64,000 nucleotides of DNA from Chryseobacterium vrystaatense (GCF_000737765.1 NZ_JPRI01000005.1:186001-250000); one strand, 5' to 3'; positions 27,698 through 35,724 are shown, counted from the first letter of the stretch. Made by a program: numbers and translations. The notes: a model not told the origin generated them from the letters alone.

Positions 27698-28300
27698 ATG
27701 GAAATATTTAATGATTTCTCTATCAAAGAGATCGTCACCTGCTTTATGGTCCTTTTTGCCGTTATTGATATTATCGGTTCTGTTCCTATTGTGGTAAGCC
27801 TTCAGCAGAAATTTGGACAGATCGAGGCTGGTAAGGCATCGATTACTGCAGGAGTTATCATGATTGTTTTTCTGTTCGTGGGAAATAAAATTCTTAAGCT
27901 TATCGGGGTAGATGTAAACTCCTTTGCCATTGCCGGAGCTTTTGTGATTTTTATCATAGCACTTGAAATGATCCTTGGAATAGAAATCAATAAAACTACG
28001 GAAGCAAAGGCTGCATCCATTGTCCCTATTGCATTTCCGCTGGTTGCAGGAGCTGGAACTCTTACAACAACGCTATCTCTCAGAGCTGAATTTCATGATA
28101 TTAATATTATTTTAGGAATTGTTCTCAATACAATTTTCGTATATTTGGTGCTGAAATCAGCAAAATGGCTGGAAAACAGAATGGGAGAGGCGACATTATC
28201 TATCCTTCAGAAAGTTTTCGGAATTATCCTTTTGGCTATTTCAATAAAATTATTCACCGCTAACTTTGCCCAATTGGTGCAGAACTATATTAATTTTTAA
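27698..28300 (+). CDS. MarC family integral membrane protein
   Basis: 200 residues with about six predicted membrane helices, and the family blocks FAVIDIIGSVPIVVSL near the N terminus and AFPLVAGAGTLTTTLSLRAEF in the middle. MarC proteins are widespread and of unknown transport function; the old link to multidrug resistance was not confirmed. A small membrane gene follows six bases later. Confidence 0.9.
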   Translation: MEIFNDFSIKEIVTCFMVLFAVIDIIGSVPIVVSLQQKFGQIEAGKASITAGVIMIVFLFVGNKILKLIGVDVNSFAIAGAFVIFIIALEMILGIEINKTTEAKAASIVPIAFPLVAGAGTLTTTLSLRAEFHDINIILGIVLNTIFVYLVLKSAKWLENRMGEATLSILQKVFGIILLAISIKLFTANFAQLVQNYINF

Positions 28301-28305
28301 GAATC

Positions 28306-28500
28306 ATGCAGAAGTTTTATAAAGTATTTCTAGTTGTGTTTATCGTTTTCATTGCCATCAATCTTTATGCATTAGACTGGCAGACGGATCTTTTATCAGA
28401 AGATAACCTGAAGTTTGTATTTTCAATCGCTTCAGCAGTTATCGGTTTGATTTTGCTTTTTGTATTGGATACTTGGAGCAGAATAGGAGTGAAGAAGTAA
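28306..28500 (+). CDS. Small membrane protein of unknown function
   Basis: 64 residues with two predicted membrane helices (about 5-24 and 37-56) joined by a short acidic loop (WQTDLLSEDN). No family recognised. It begins six bases after the marC stop and is followed by a terminator, so it forms a two-gene unit with marC. Confidence 0.65.
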   Translation: MQKFYKVFLVVFIVFIAINLYALDWQTDLLSEDNLKFVFSIASAVIGLILLFVLDTWSRIGVKK

Positions 28501-28528
28501 TTTCAGAATCACATTATTCTATATAATA

Positions 28529-28560
28529 AAACCTCTTTCGGATGAAAGAGGTTTTTGTTT
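28529..28560 (+). terminator. Intrinsic terminator after the marC unit
   Basis: An 11-bp stem (28529-28539 with 28544-28554) and a 4-base loop, followed by TTTGTTTTT. Confidence 0.85.
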
Positions 28561-28658
28561 TTGCCACTTAGAGAACCTAAGCAACTAATGTGGTTATAGT
28601 AAATTTTTATTTTGCTTTAAAAATGAAGGGAGTGAAGTTCTAATAGCTGCATTCTTGA

Positions 28659-29624
28659 TCAGGAAGCAACGATATTCTTTAAAATCGCTTCTGATTTAAG
28701 TTCTGTTTCCTGCCATTCTTTTTCAGGACTGCTTTGGGATGTGATACCGCCACCTACAAAGATATGTACAGAATCTTTATATAATCTGGCGCATCTTAGG
28801 TTCACAAAATACATGACACTTTCATCTGTTTCTACTTTAATGAAGCCGGCATAGAATTCACGCGGAAATTTTTCAAATTTCTGAATGCTCTTTTTGCAGA
28901 AATCCTTTGGAATACCGCAGACTGCCGGAGTAGGATGGAGGCTATTGATAAGGCTGTCCAGATCTTCAGGATTGATTTGCGCCTTAAAATCTGTTCGGAG
29001 ATGTTTGATGTTACCTGAGATGTGATCGTACGTTTCTGATACCTCTATGTTCTGAGAATAACTTTTAAGAACGTCTTTGATATATGATGTCACCGGTTTC
29101 TGCTCTTCGATTTCTTTTTCCGTCCACTCCTCGGCTATGGGAAGTGTTCCTGCCAGACTCATGGTTTCAAATTGATGTGTTGTTTTATTAAATTTCCCCA
29201 AAGTCTCTGAAAAAGCACCCATCCATGCATTGCTTCCATCGTTGAAAATATACCTGAATGCATTGGGATATGTGATGCAAAGCTTTTCAAAACTTTTTTT
29301 ATAATCAACGACATTAAATTTTGTGAAAATCTTTCTTCGTGCATAGACCAGTTTAGGCAGTTGATGCTCTTTTATAAGGTCAATTACTTCATGAAGGGTA
29401 TGTATGTATTCATCTTTGTTTTCTGCATTGAAATGGCTTTCGTCTTTCAGCAGGTTGTCATGAGTAATGATTGACTTCTCAAACTGTTCAGAAGCTTTAA
29501 TGATGTTGCCTTGGAAGCTGATGTGTTTTAAAAGATCAAAAGAGTGAAAACTGATGGACTCCTTGTCCTTTTGTTGATCGGTTGAGTATAATGTTTCGTC
29601 GAAAGGAAATTTGAAATAAATCAT
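28659..29624 (-). CDS. Chorismate-binding protein, probable isochorismate synthase
   Basis: 321 residues, shorter than typical MenF/EntC (about 390-430), with the N-terminal part reduced. The catalytic half has the conserved blocks: the AGTLPI stretch, LHPTPAVCGIPKD, REFYAGFIK, and the C-terminal IFVGGGITSQSSPEKEWQETELKS. The reaction converts chorismate to isochorismate. Bacteroidetes make menaquinone, so this is the probable first menaquinone enzyme; a MenI-like thioesterase gene lies about 390 bp upstream on the same strand. A salicylate or siderophore role is less likely. Confidence 0.82.
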   Translation of the reverse strand: MIYFKFPFDETLYSTDQQKDKESISFHSFDLLKHISFQGNIIKASEQFEKSIITHDNLLKDESHFNAENKDEYIHTLHEVIDLIKEHQLPKLVYARRKIFTKFNVVDYKKSFEKLCITYPNAFRYIFNDGSNAWMGAFSETLGKFNKTTHQFETMSLAGTLPIAEEWTEKEIEEQKPVTSYIKDVLKSYSQNIEVSETYDHISGNIKHLRTDFKAQINPEDLDSLINSLHPTPAVCGIPKDFCKKSIQKFEKFPREFYAGFIKVETDESVMYFVNLRCARLYKDSVHIFVGGGITSQSSPEKEWQETELKSEAILKNIVAS

Positions 29625-29647
29625 GAGCTACGAATGAATTTTGAAAA

Positions 29648-29960
29648 TCAACATCCGGAAATAGAATACGAAATTCCCAGGCTGATTTTCCTTTCAGCAA
29701 AGGTATTATTAGTCTTAAAAATGTCAAAATTAAAAGCATTGTTTTTTAGCGAAATGTTTCGCATTCTATACTGCTGATATTCCAAAGACAGGAGAAGTTT
29801 CTGTATGATCCGGTATTGAATTCCAAAAGAACATCCAAAGTTGATAGATTGAGACTTGAAATCATCACGTTTATTCAGAACATTATTTTCAGGGACCATA
29901 AACTACATCTTATAAACATTCTGATTGGCCAGAAATCCAATAAATGGACGGAATCTTTTC
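29648..29960 (-). pseudogene. Remnant of an outer-membrane beta-barrel protein gene
   Basis: In one frame on the minus strand, FWKRFRPFIGFLANQNVYKM is followed by TAG (29905-29903). The same frame then continues from FMVPENN to a C terminus with alternating aromatic residues, RKISLGISYSISGC. The alternating pattern is that of the last strands of an outer-membrane barrel (porin-like). The upstream part of the gene is missing: the terminator of the next gene begins right there. It therefore looks like a 3' fragment with an internal stop, not an active gene. Confidence 0.6.
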
Positions 29961-29990
29961 CAAAAAAAAGACTCAAAAAAATTGAGTCTT
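29961..29990 (-). terminator. Intrinsic terminator after the thioesterase gene
   Basis: On the minus strand a 9-bp stem (arms 29990-29982 and 29976-29968) with a 5-base loop is followed by a run of T (29969-29962). Confidence 0.8.
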
Positions 29991-30013
29991 ATATATTTTA
30001 TTAAATTTTTTAT

Positions 30014-30445
30014 CTATTTCAGAATGATGTTATTGGTCATCGTGGTGTGATTGATGAGCGCTCCTTTTTCATCCCTGATCTCGATTTCAGAGACATGCAT
30101 CGTTTTTCCTTTTCTGATAAAACGTGCAGTAGCAGTTACTGTTCCGTCTTTTTTGCTTTTAAGATGGTTGGAATTGATATTTGTTCCCACACCATAATAT
30201 TTACTTCCATCTATAAAAATATTAGACAGGCTTGAACCTAATGTTTCTGCAAGCACGCAGCTGGCTCCTCCATGCAGAATGCCGAAAGGCTGATGCACTT
30301 TTGGCTGAACCGGCATGGTAGCAGTAAGGGTTTCATTTTCAACATCAATATCGATAAACTGTATTTCAAGTGTTTTTGCTAATGTTACACCATTTCCCCA
30401 GTTGTTTAAGAACACAAGGAGCTCTTCTTTAGTCTGACCTTTCAT
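30014..30445 (-). CDS. Hotdog-fold thioesterase, YdiI/MenI-like
   Basis: 143 residues. The block HQPFGILHGGASCVLAETLGSS (about 55-76) is the active-site region of YdiI/EntH-type thioesterases, with the catalytic acid supplied by the Glu of LAETLG. Such enzymes hydrolyse DHNA-CoA in menaquinone synthesis (MenI) or related aromatic CoA thioesters. The nearest intact gene downstream on the same strand is an isochorismate synthase, which favours the MenI role. This is inference from context. A terminator follows the gene. Confidence 0.85.
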   Translation of the reverse strand: MKGQTKEELLVFLNNWGNGVTLAKTLEIQFIDIDVENETLTATMPVQPKVHQPFGILHGGASCVLAETLGSSLSNIFIDGSKYYGVGTNINSNHLKSKKDGTVTATARFIRKGKTMHVSEIEIRDEKGALINHTTMTNNIILK

Positions 30446-30490
30446 TGTATAAGTGGTAATTGATAATTAAGTGAGTAAAAGTAATTTCGC

Positions 30491-30525
30491 TAACTTCTAA
30501 CTTCTAACTTCTAACTTCTAACTTT
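30491..30525. repeat. Tandem 7-bp repeat, five units
   Basis: Five head-to-tail units of TAACTTC, the last changed to TAACTTT. The block runs into the 3' end of the neighbouring acyltransferase gene and supplies its stop codon. Looser TCTAACTTCT-like strings recur in intergenic gaps near 46330, 47100 and 47200. Confidence 0.8.
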
Positions 30526-31126
30526 TCGCTTTTCCTTCTTCATCATTTCCTGTCCCCATGATATTTGGATTCCAGTTAGCAGGAATTTTAGGACCAATAT
30601 CATTTTTGATATAATAATCCTGAATTTCTTCCATGATTTCAGAGAAAGGAACAGAAGCAATCCTTTCGTAAGGGATGGTGTAGCCTAAATAAACAATATT
30701 CCTTTTGAAATCTCCTGCAGCCAGAACAATAGGTACCTTTGCGGCTAATGCCATATGATAAAACCCTTTTCTCCATTTTGGAACCCAACTTCTGGTGCCT
30801 TCCGGAGTAATAACAAGACTGAAATCTTCTTTATCAAACTGCTGGGCCACAAAATTGACCAGATCATTTTTCTGGCTTCTGTCGATCCCAATCCCTCCAA
30901 GACCTCTCACGATACTTCCGTACCATGCTTTTGTATGGGCATCTTTGATGATGATTTTCAAAGGTTTTTCTAAAGACCAATAGGCAAGATTTCCCAATAA
31001 ATATTCCATGTTGTGGGTATGGGGTGCCACCACAAGGATACATCGGTTCAGACTTTTTGCATCGCCCTGCAGGACGACTTTCCAGCCCAGCATTTTTAAC
31101 ATTAATTTACCTATCAGTTTTCTCAT
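30518..31126 (-). CDS. PlsC-like lysophospholipid/glycerol acyltransferase
   Basis: 202 residues of the LPLAT family. Block I reads APHTHNME, that is H36-x4-E41, where most PlsC enzymes have H-x4-D. Block III is complete (TPEGTRS, about 113-119), followed by a basic stretch WVPKWRKGFYHMA. The enzyme would transfer acyl groups onto lysophosphatidate or another membrane lipid acceptor. It has no clear membrane segment, so it is probably peripheral to the inner membrane. Its stop codon lies inside a 7-bp tandem repeat. Confidence 0.82.
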   Translation of the reverse strand: MRKLIGKLMLKMLGWKVVLQGDAKSLNRCILVVAPHTHNMEYLLGNLAYWSLEKPLKIIIKDAHTKAWYGSIVRGLGGIGIDRSQKNDLVNFVAQQFDKEDFSLVITPEGTRSWVPKWRKGFYHMALAAKVPIVLAAGDFKRNIVYLGYTIPYERIASVPFSEIMEEIQDYYIKNDIGPKIPANWNPNIMGTGNDEEGKAKS

Positions 31127-31144
31127 ATATCTTTAGATTAAAAA

Positions 31145-31173
31145 CAAAAAAGTATAACCAAACAGGTTATACT
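31145..31173 (-). terminator. Intrinsic terminator downstream of the 20-residue ORF
   Basis: On the minus strand a perfect 9-bp stem (AGTATAACC, arms 31173-31165 and 31159-31151) with a 5-base loop is followed by TTTTTTG. It sits 29 bases after the stop of the small ORF at 31202-31264 and before the acyltransferase gene. Confidence 0.8.
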
Positions 31174-31201
31174 TTACAAATATATTGAAATATTATCGCT
31201 C

Positions 31202-31264
31202 TTAAAACAAACCGCTGATTAAATCTGCGATCTTCATTACAATTTCTAATGCAACTTGTACCAT
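31202..31264 (-). CDS. Candidate 20-residue amphipathic peptide
   Basis: An ATG at 31264 opens a 20-codon frame ending in TAA at 31204-31202. The peptide has almost only hydrophobic residues, with polar residues at 3 (Q), 7 (E), 11 (K), 14 (D) and 17 (S). On an alpha helix these five fall on one face. A good terminator follows, so it appears to be a separate small transcript. No clear ribosome site or consensus promoter was found, though a TAAATTCG one mismatch from consensus lies upstream. It may be a membrane-active peptide; it could also be chance. Confidence 0.4.
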   Translation of the reverse strand: MVQVALEIVMKIADLISGLF

Positions 31265-31380
31265 GGCTGAGGTGTTTTTTTTATGATTTGGTTAATTATT
31301 TTTAACTATACGAATTTATAACATTTTTTTTACATAGCGAACTAAATAATGATATTTTTTCTGTTTTCTGAGAGAAGAAG

Positions 31381-31416
31381 AGTGTGAATTTCAAACGGTT
31401 GTCTTCCATTCACACT
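31381..31416 (-). terminator. Possible terminator after the PspC gene
   Basis: A 9-bp inverted repeat (AGTGTGAAT at 31381-31389 with ATTCACACT at 31408-31416) lies about 22 bases after the stop of the PspC gene. The following minus-strand tract is pyrimidine-rich but not pure T. Confidence 0.4.
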
Positions 31417-31437
31417 TCCTGCACTCTCTAAAGTTAA

Positions 31438-33162
31438 TTATTTAGTTTGTATGGAAATTTCGTCTTTCCCGTCCTTGATTTTGATGTCTACGTTTTTGTT
31501 CATCTTCTTGATCGTAGATTTCATAGAATCAATTACTTTATCCGCTTGGGAACTGGGAACTTTTTTCCCGTTGATGATGATGCTGTCTTTATCATTTGAA
31601 TTATACTCAATAGTAGAACCGTTTACAGAGATTTTATTCTTTTCAATTCTGATATTTCCGTGCTCATCTCTGTCTTCATCCTGATCCATATCGTTAATGC
31701 CATCTCCGTTCAGATCTCCGTCAAAGCTCATTCTATCTTTCTTTAAAGGGATTACCACTGAGTTCTGAGGAACAACAAGCTCGTAATCTACTCTGTAACT
31801 TCTGAATCTGTGCTCGTAAGGATACTTAACGTAGTTAGGAAGCATTACTTTATTGCCAACTATTTCCACAGGTACGTTGATCTGAACCGGAACGTTATAG
31901 CCGTTTCCTTCTTTTTTGATGATCAGGTATGGTGTTTTTATTTCAGGCTTTCTCGTTACTTCTACATGAATATAATCTTCTTTGTAAACCGTTTTTTTAT
32001 CAGAGTAGATGTCATCGTCGTAGGCTGTGAAATTCTGCGGGATGTTTACCTGTTTCAAATCTACATAAAGCGTATCTGATGTGGTATTGATCGCGATATT
32101 TTCTGTGTCTTCCTTACTTCCTTTGTAAATCAGATTTTTCTTAGCCATGCTTACTCCGAAATAAGTTCCAAGTCCCATTAATAAAAGGAATAGTCCTCCG
32201 ATTACCCATCCGATATTTCTAAGTTTTGTTTTTGGTGAAAATACCTTGATGCTCAATAAACTGAAAAGGATAGTTGGAATTAAGCACCCGATGATCATAA
32301 TAGCAACCAATACTTTATCAAGACCGTTGTCATCCATATAGAATCTCATTTCATTGGCCCCTGGAAAGTCAGCATCCATACCAAATAATCCGAAGATCAC
32401 AAATATCCCGATGATACTTCCTATGGCCATTAATGCAAAGATTCCTCCTACAAAATACTTTAAGATATTCCAGATACCACTGCCTGCATTATCGATGTAA
32501 GGCTTAGATTCTGTATACATTTCTCCGACTCTCTGAGTAGATTCGTTGGCAAACTGAACCAGTTTGTTAGATTCGTTTTTAAGATTGTCGAAGTTCATAG
32601 GCTTTCCCTTCATTTTCAGGAAATCTGCTGCAGTTTCTGCTTTTGGAAGTACAATCCAAAGAATGATGTAAAGAAGACCAATCAGTGAAGAAGAAATAGC
32701 AGCGGTAAAAATACCCAGGATAAAGATTCCTAACCAGATGGCTCTCATTGCTGTAATATCCATTCCTACATAGTGGGCAAGACCGGCACATACTCCAGCA
32801 ACTTTTTGTCTTTCAGGGTCACGGAACAACTGTTTTTTATCTGTATATTCTGTGCCTGCCTGTTGTGTTCTTCTGCTGTTTTTTTCAGAATAGTAAGCTT
32901 CTTCCTGTTCTTCGATTTTTTCCGGAGATCCGATTTGTGCGATTACTTTTTCTACGTCTGTATCATTGATCACTTCACGTTTCCCTAAAGAATCTCTGAA
33001 GATTTCTACCATTCTTATTTCTATATCATGCATTACCTCCTCCTCCTCTGAAGCATCCAGTGAGCTTCTCAGTGCATTCAGGTAATCGCTGAGCTTTATA
33101 TATGCGTGTTCTTCTATGGTGAAAGAAAAACCTGCGAGTCCTATTGAGAGTGTCTTGTTCAT
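31438..33162 (-). CDS. PspC domain membrane protein
   Basis: 574 residues. The N-terminal cytosolic part (about 1-100) is followed by a PspC domain (about 108-168, beginning LFRDPERQKVAGVCAGLAHYVGMD) that includes one long membrane helix. Two or three more membrane helices lie at about 235-350, and a periplasmic beta-rich tail follows with an acidic DGDLNGDGINDMDQDEDRDEHG stretch near 475-500. PspC proteins of Bacteroidetes sit with a PadR repressor, as here (PadR starts upstream, 11-bp gap). A role in envelope stress sensing is inferred. Confidence 0.88.
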   Translation of the reverse strand: MNKTLSIGLAGFSFTIEEHAYIKLSDYLNALRSSLDASEEEEVMHDIEIRMVEIFRDSLGKREVINDTDVEKVIAQIGSPEKIEEQEEAYYSEKNSRRTQQAGTEYTDKKQLFRDPERQKVAGVCAGLAHYVGMDITAMRAIWLGIFILGIFTAAISSSLIGLLYIILWIVLPKAETAADFLKMKGKPMNFDNLKNESNKLVQFANESTQRVGEMYTESKPYIDNAGSGIWNILKYFVGGIFALMAIGSIIGIFVIFGLFGMDADFPGANEMRFYMDDNGLDKVLVAIMIIGCLIPTILFSLLSIKVFSPKTKLRNIGWVIGGLFLLLMGLGTYFGVSMAKKNLIYKGSKEDTENIAINTTSDTLYVDLKQVNIPQNFTAYDDDIYSDKKTVYKEDYIHVEVTRKPEIKTPYLIIKKEGNGYNVPVQINVPVEIVGNKVMLPNYVKYPYEHRFRSYRVDYELVVPQNSVVIPLKKDRMSFDGDLNGDGINDMDQDEDRDEHGNIRIEKNKISVNGSTIEYNSNDKDSIIINGKKVPSSQADKVIDSMKSTIKKMNKNVDIKIKDGKDEISIQTK

Positions 33163-33173
33163 AGCTTTGTTTT

Positions 33174-33503
33174 TTAAATTTTTTGAGTGATTTGGTTTAC
33201 TGACGCTGTCAGTTCAGCCCATGTATTCTGAAGTTCGTCCAAGAAAAGTTTTCCTTTTTCTGTGATCTGGTAATACTTTCTTGGAGGTCCTCCTGTAGAC
33301 TCTTCCCATCTGTAGGAAAGAAACTCGCCATTTTTCAGTCTTGTAAGGAGAGGATAGAGGGTTCCTTCCACTACATCCAGTTTTCCTTTTTTCAGTTCAT
33401 CAATAAGATCGGAAACATACATTTCACGATGATTGATGAGACTTAAAATACAGAATTCCAGAATCCCTTTGCGCATTTGCGCTTTGGTATTTTCAGTATT
33501 CAT
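33174..33503 (-). CDS. PadR family transcriptional regulator
   Basis: 109 residues with the winged-helix PadR core: KGILEFCILSLINHREMYVSDLIDELK, VVEGTLYPLLTRLKNGEFLSYRWEESTGGPPRKYYQITEKG. It ends in a short C-terminal helix. It is the first gene of a padR-pspC pair and probably regulates that operon. A -7-like TATCTTTG lies on the minus strand about 80 bases upstream. Confidence 0.92.
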   Translation of the reverse strand: MNTENTKAQMRKGILEFCILSLINHREMYVSDLIDELKKGKLDVVEGTLYPLLTRLKNGEFLSYRWEESTGGPPRKYYQITEKGKLFLDELQNTWAELTASVNQITQKI

Positions 33504-33580
33504 CTTTAATAAGTTTTGTTAATTAGTTATATTTTCAGAATAATGTTCCTAGCTAGATGAACCTATTCCGATTTTACATT

Positions 33581-33588
33581 ACAAAGAT
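33581..33588 (-). promoter_or_regulatory. Predicted -7 box of the padR-pspC operon
   Basis: TATCTTTG on the minus strand fits TAnnTTTG. The leader to the padR ATG would be about 70 nt, leaving room for an operator, but no clear palindrome was found. Confidence 0.4.
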
Positions 33589-33750
33589 ATGTAATTAAAA
33601 TGGTAATATGCAATACAAAGTAGTGAAATTTTTAAAGAAAGTAATATAATGTTCTGATTTTTAGTTATATAAATTTTTATTGAAAATTTGGGTATTAGAA
33701 CTTTAGTGTAAAATAAGCTAAAAAAACAGTAGATTATAATCCATGATTTG

Positions 33751-33758
33751 TATTTTTG
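33751..33758 (+). promoter_or_regulatory. Predicted -7 box for the XAC2610-like gene
   Basis: TATTTTTG on the plus strand, 38 bases before the ATG at 33797. The -33 element is not evident. Confidence 0.4.
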
Positions 33759-33796
33759 TATGAATTTCGATGAATATTTAATGAATGTTATACCAA

Positions 33797-34477
33797 ATGA
33801 CAAATATATCTCTATTGTACCGGTCTTTACCAGCTTTGCTGCTGCTTGGACCTCTATGTTTCGGGCAATCCCGTTTTGTGGTTGAAGATGCATCTGCAAA
33901 ATACAATGCTGAAATTTCTATTGAAAAATGTCAGTCTGACTACTGCAAGAATAAAGCTTCGATCATAATTTTCAGTAAAAGTGGAGAGAAAATACAGACT
34001 CTCGCTTCTGAAGATTGCGCACTCCATTTTGAAGAAGGGATAAAACCTTCGAACACTGGTGTTGTCAAACTAACCAATGGAATGTTGCACGATGACCCTG
34101 TTGTTTTTGGAGATTTTAATTTTGATGGTACGGAAGATGTCGCCATAAGAAACGGTAGCGGTGGAAACTATGGCAGCGCTTCCTTTGATGTCTATGTTTT
34201 TAATTCCACAAGGAAAAAGTTTGTTGCCAGTAAGGAACTGACAGAACTGGCAAGTGATTATCAGGGAATGTTTGATGTAGATCCCAAACGCAAACGATTA
34301 AAGACTTACGCCAGATCGGGAAATTCTTTGCTTTACACTTACGAATATCAGGTGATTCCGAATAAAGGGATTGATCTGGTTTATGAAAAAATCGAAGATA
34401 TGAGCGGAGAACTGGCGAAAGTAACTGTTCGAGAGAAAATAAAAAATAAATGGGTGGTCAAGAAATCAACCGAATAA
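33797..34477 (+). CDS. Secreted XAC2610-like protein
   Basis: 226 residues from the ATG at 33797, which gives a signal peptide (ending near LCFGQ); an in-frame ATG at 33785 adds four residues. The middle has VFGDFNFDGTEDVAIRNGSGGNYGSASFDVYVFN, a FG-GAP-like calcium-loop segment typical of XAC2610-related proteins. A disulfide is possible between Cys residues in EKCQSDYCKN. Some relatives are lysozyme inhibitors or plant-associated proteins. Function here unknown. Confidence 0.75.
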   Translation: MTNISLLYRSLPALLLLGPLCFGQSRFVVEDASAKYNAEISIEKCQSDYCKNKASIIIFSKSGEKIQTLASEDCALHFEEGIKPSNTGVVKLTNGMLHDDPVVFGDFNFDGTEDVAIRNGSGGNYGSASFDVYVFNSTRKKFVASKELTELASDYQGMFDVDPKRKRLKTYARSGNSLLYTYEYQVIPNKGIDLVYEKIEDMSGELAKVTVREKIKNKWVVKKSTE

Positions 34478-34490
34478 TAAAATAAAGAAA

Positions 34491-35081
34491 ATGAAAATAC
34501 AGAAGGAGATCGATTTTATCCTGGCCGTAGATGCCCTGAAAAACGTACAGAGAAGAAATTATAATGCTGATGACTCGAGAAGAGAAAATACAGCTGAACA
34601 TTCATGGCAGATCATTATTCTGGCACAGATCCTTTATCCATATGCAAAAAACCGCGCAGGTATAGATCTTTTGAGAGTCATAAGAATGCTGTCCATCCAT
34701 GATCTTGTAGAGATTGAAGCGGGTGATACTTTTCTTTTTGATGAAAAGGCAATGGTAGGGAAATTTGAAAGAGAGAAAGTTTCAGCACAGAAAATATTTG
34801 GAATTCTTGATGAACCGTTACGTACCGAATTCTTCGAACTGTGGCTTGAATTTGAAGAAGAAAAAACTCCAGACGCTATTTTTGCCTGTTCCATCGACAG
34901 GATTATGCCTTTTATTCTTAACGCTCATACTTCAGGGAAAAGCTGGACAGAAGCCGGCGTTACCGAAAAGCAGATCAGAAATATGTTGGAAAATGCTATT
35001 ACCAGAGCTTCTGATGAAATGGGAGAGGCCTTTGAAACGTTGCTGAACAGAAGCCTGGATACCGACAAGGTGGTAAGATAG
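34491..35081 (+). CDS. HD-domain hydrolase, YfbR/HDDC2-like
   Basis: 196 residues with HD-domain metal ligands: the His of NTAEHSW (about 33-39), the HD pair in SIHDLVEIEAGDTF (about 68-81), and the later Asp in CSIDRIMPF. The layout matches YfbR-type 5'-deoxynucleotidases, which dephosphorylate dNMPs. It starts 14 bp after the previous gene and may share its transcript. Downstream is a 21-bp palindrome facing a convergent gene. Confidence 0.85.
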   Translation: MKIQKEIDFILAVDALKNVQRRNYNADDSRRENTAEHSWQIIILAQILYPYAKNRAGIDLLRVIRMLSIHDLVEIEAGDTFLFDEKAMVGKFEREKVSAQKIFGILDEPLRTEFFELWLEFEEEKTPDAIFACSIDRIMPFILNAHTSGKSWTEAGVTEKQIRNMLENAITRASDEMGEAFETLLNRSLDTDKVVR

Positions 35082-35165
35082 ACTGATTACAAAGCAGCGA
35101 AAATTTCTTTAATTTTGGGTTCATTTTGCTTCAAGGCAAAAGAATAAACTAAACCAATTATAGTA

Positions 35166-35210
35166 GCCAATAAGTTTCGGGCGGCCAAAGGCCGCCCGAA
35201 ACTTATTGGC
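35166..35210. repeat. Perfect 21-bp inverted repeat with 3-base loop (palindromic element)
   Basis: Arms at 35166-35186 and 35190-35210 are fully complementary, with loop AAA. The inner half is GC-rich (CGGGCGGCC), unlike the surroundings. The palindrome abuts the stop codon of the minus-strand thioesterase at 35211. It sits between convergent genes, so a bidirectional terminator is possible, but no poly-T tract follows on either strand; it may be a REP-like element. Confidence 0.85.
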
Positions 35211-35594
35211 TTATAGTATTCTAATCGGCTTCTTAGCCTCATCAATAGCCACAAAAGTAAAATCACCTACAATGGCTCTTTCTCTTTCATAGGAATACAT
35301 TTGTTCTGTATAGATTTCTACATTCACCTTCATACTGGTTTTTCCAACGTAGGAAACTTTTCCGATCAGTTCTACGATAGTTCCTGCCGGAATGGGTTTT
35401 TTAAAATCGATCTTATCGCTGCTTACGGTTACCACTCTTTTTCTTGCAAAACGGGTTGCGGTGATAAAAGCTACTTCATCCATCAGCTGCATAGCCGTAC
35501 CTCCGAAAAGAGTATCATAGTGGTTGGTAGTGTTGGGGAAAACCGCTTTAAAAATTCTGGTTTCGGATGCTGCAATTCTTTCTTCTGTAGTCAT
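35211..35594 (-). CDS. Acyl-CoA thioesterase, hotdog fold (YciA-like)
   Basis: 127 residues. The block PNTTNHYDTLFGGTAMQLMDEVAFITATRFARKRVVTVSSDKIDFKKPI is the double-hotdog acyl-CoA thioesterase signature, with the catalytic Asn/Asp of NHYDTLFGG. It hydrolyses acyl-CoAs, of unknown chain length. It is the first gene after a cobalamin riboswitch on the same strand, an unexpected pairing (see findings). Confidence 0.88.
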   Translation of the reverse strand: MTTEERIAASETRIFKAVFPNTTNHYDTLFGGTAMQLMDEVAFITATRFARKRVVTVSSDKIDFKKPIPAGTIVELIGKVSYVGKTSMKVNVEIYTEQMYSYERERAIVGDFTFVAIDEAKKPIRIL

Positions 35595-35724
35595 ATTTCA
35601 TTATTAATTAAAGCGAAATGAAATAGATCAAAATAACAGAACAGTGACAGGAACCATAGGAATTCCTGAAGCAGTCCATCAGATCAATAAACTTCAAATC
35701 GCGAAAGTTTTTTGTTTAAAGAAA

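Noticed and set aside
35608..35679. 23-codon Cys-containing ORF after the cobalamin riboswitch (minus strand)
   Set aside because: Too short and without known homologues in memory. Kept only as a note in the riboswitch finding.
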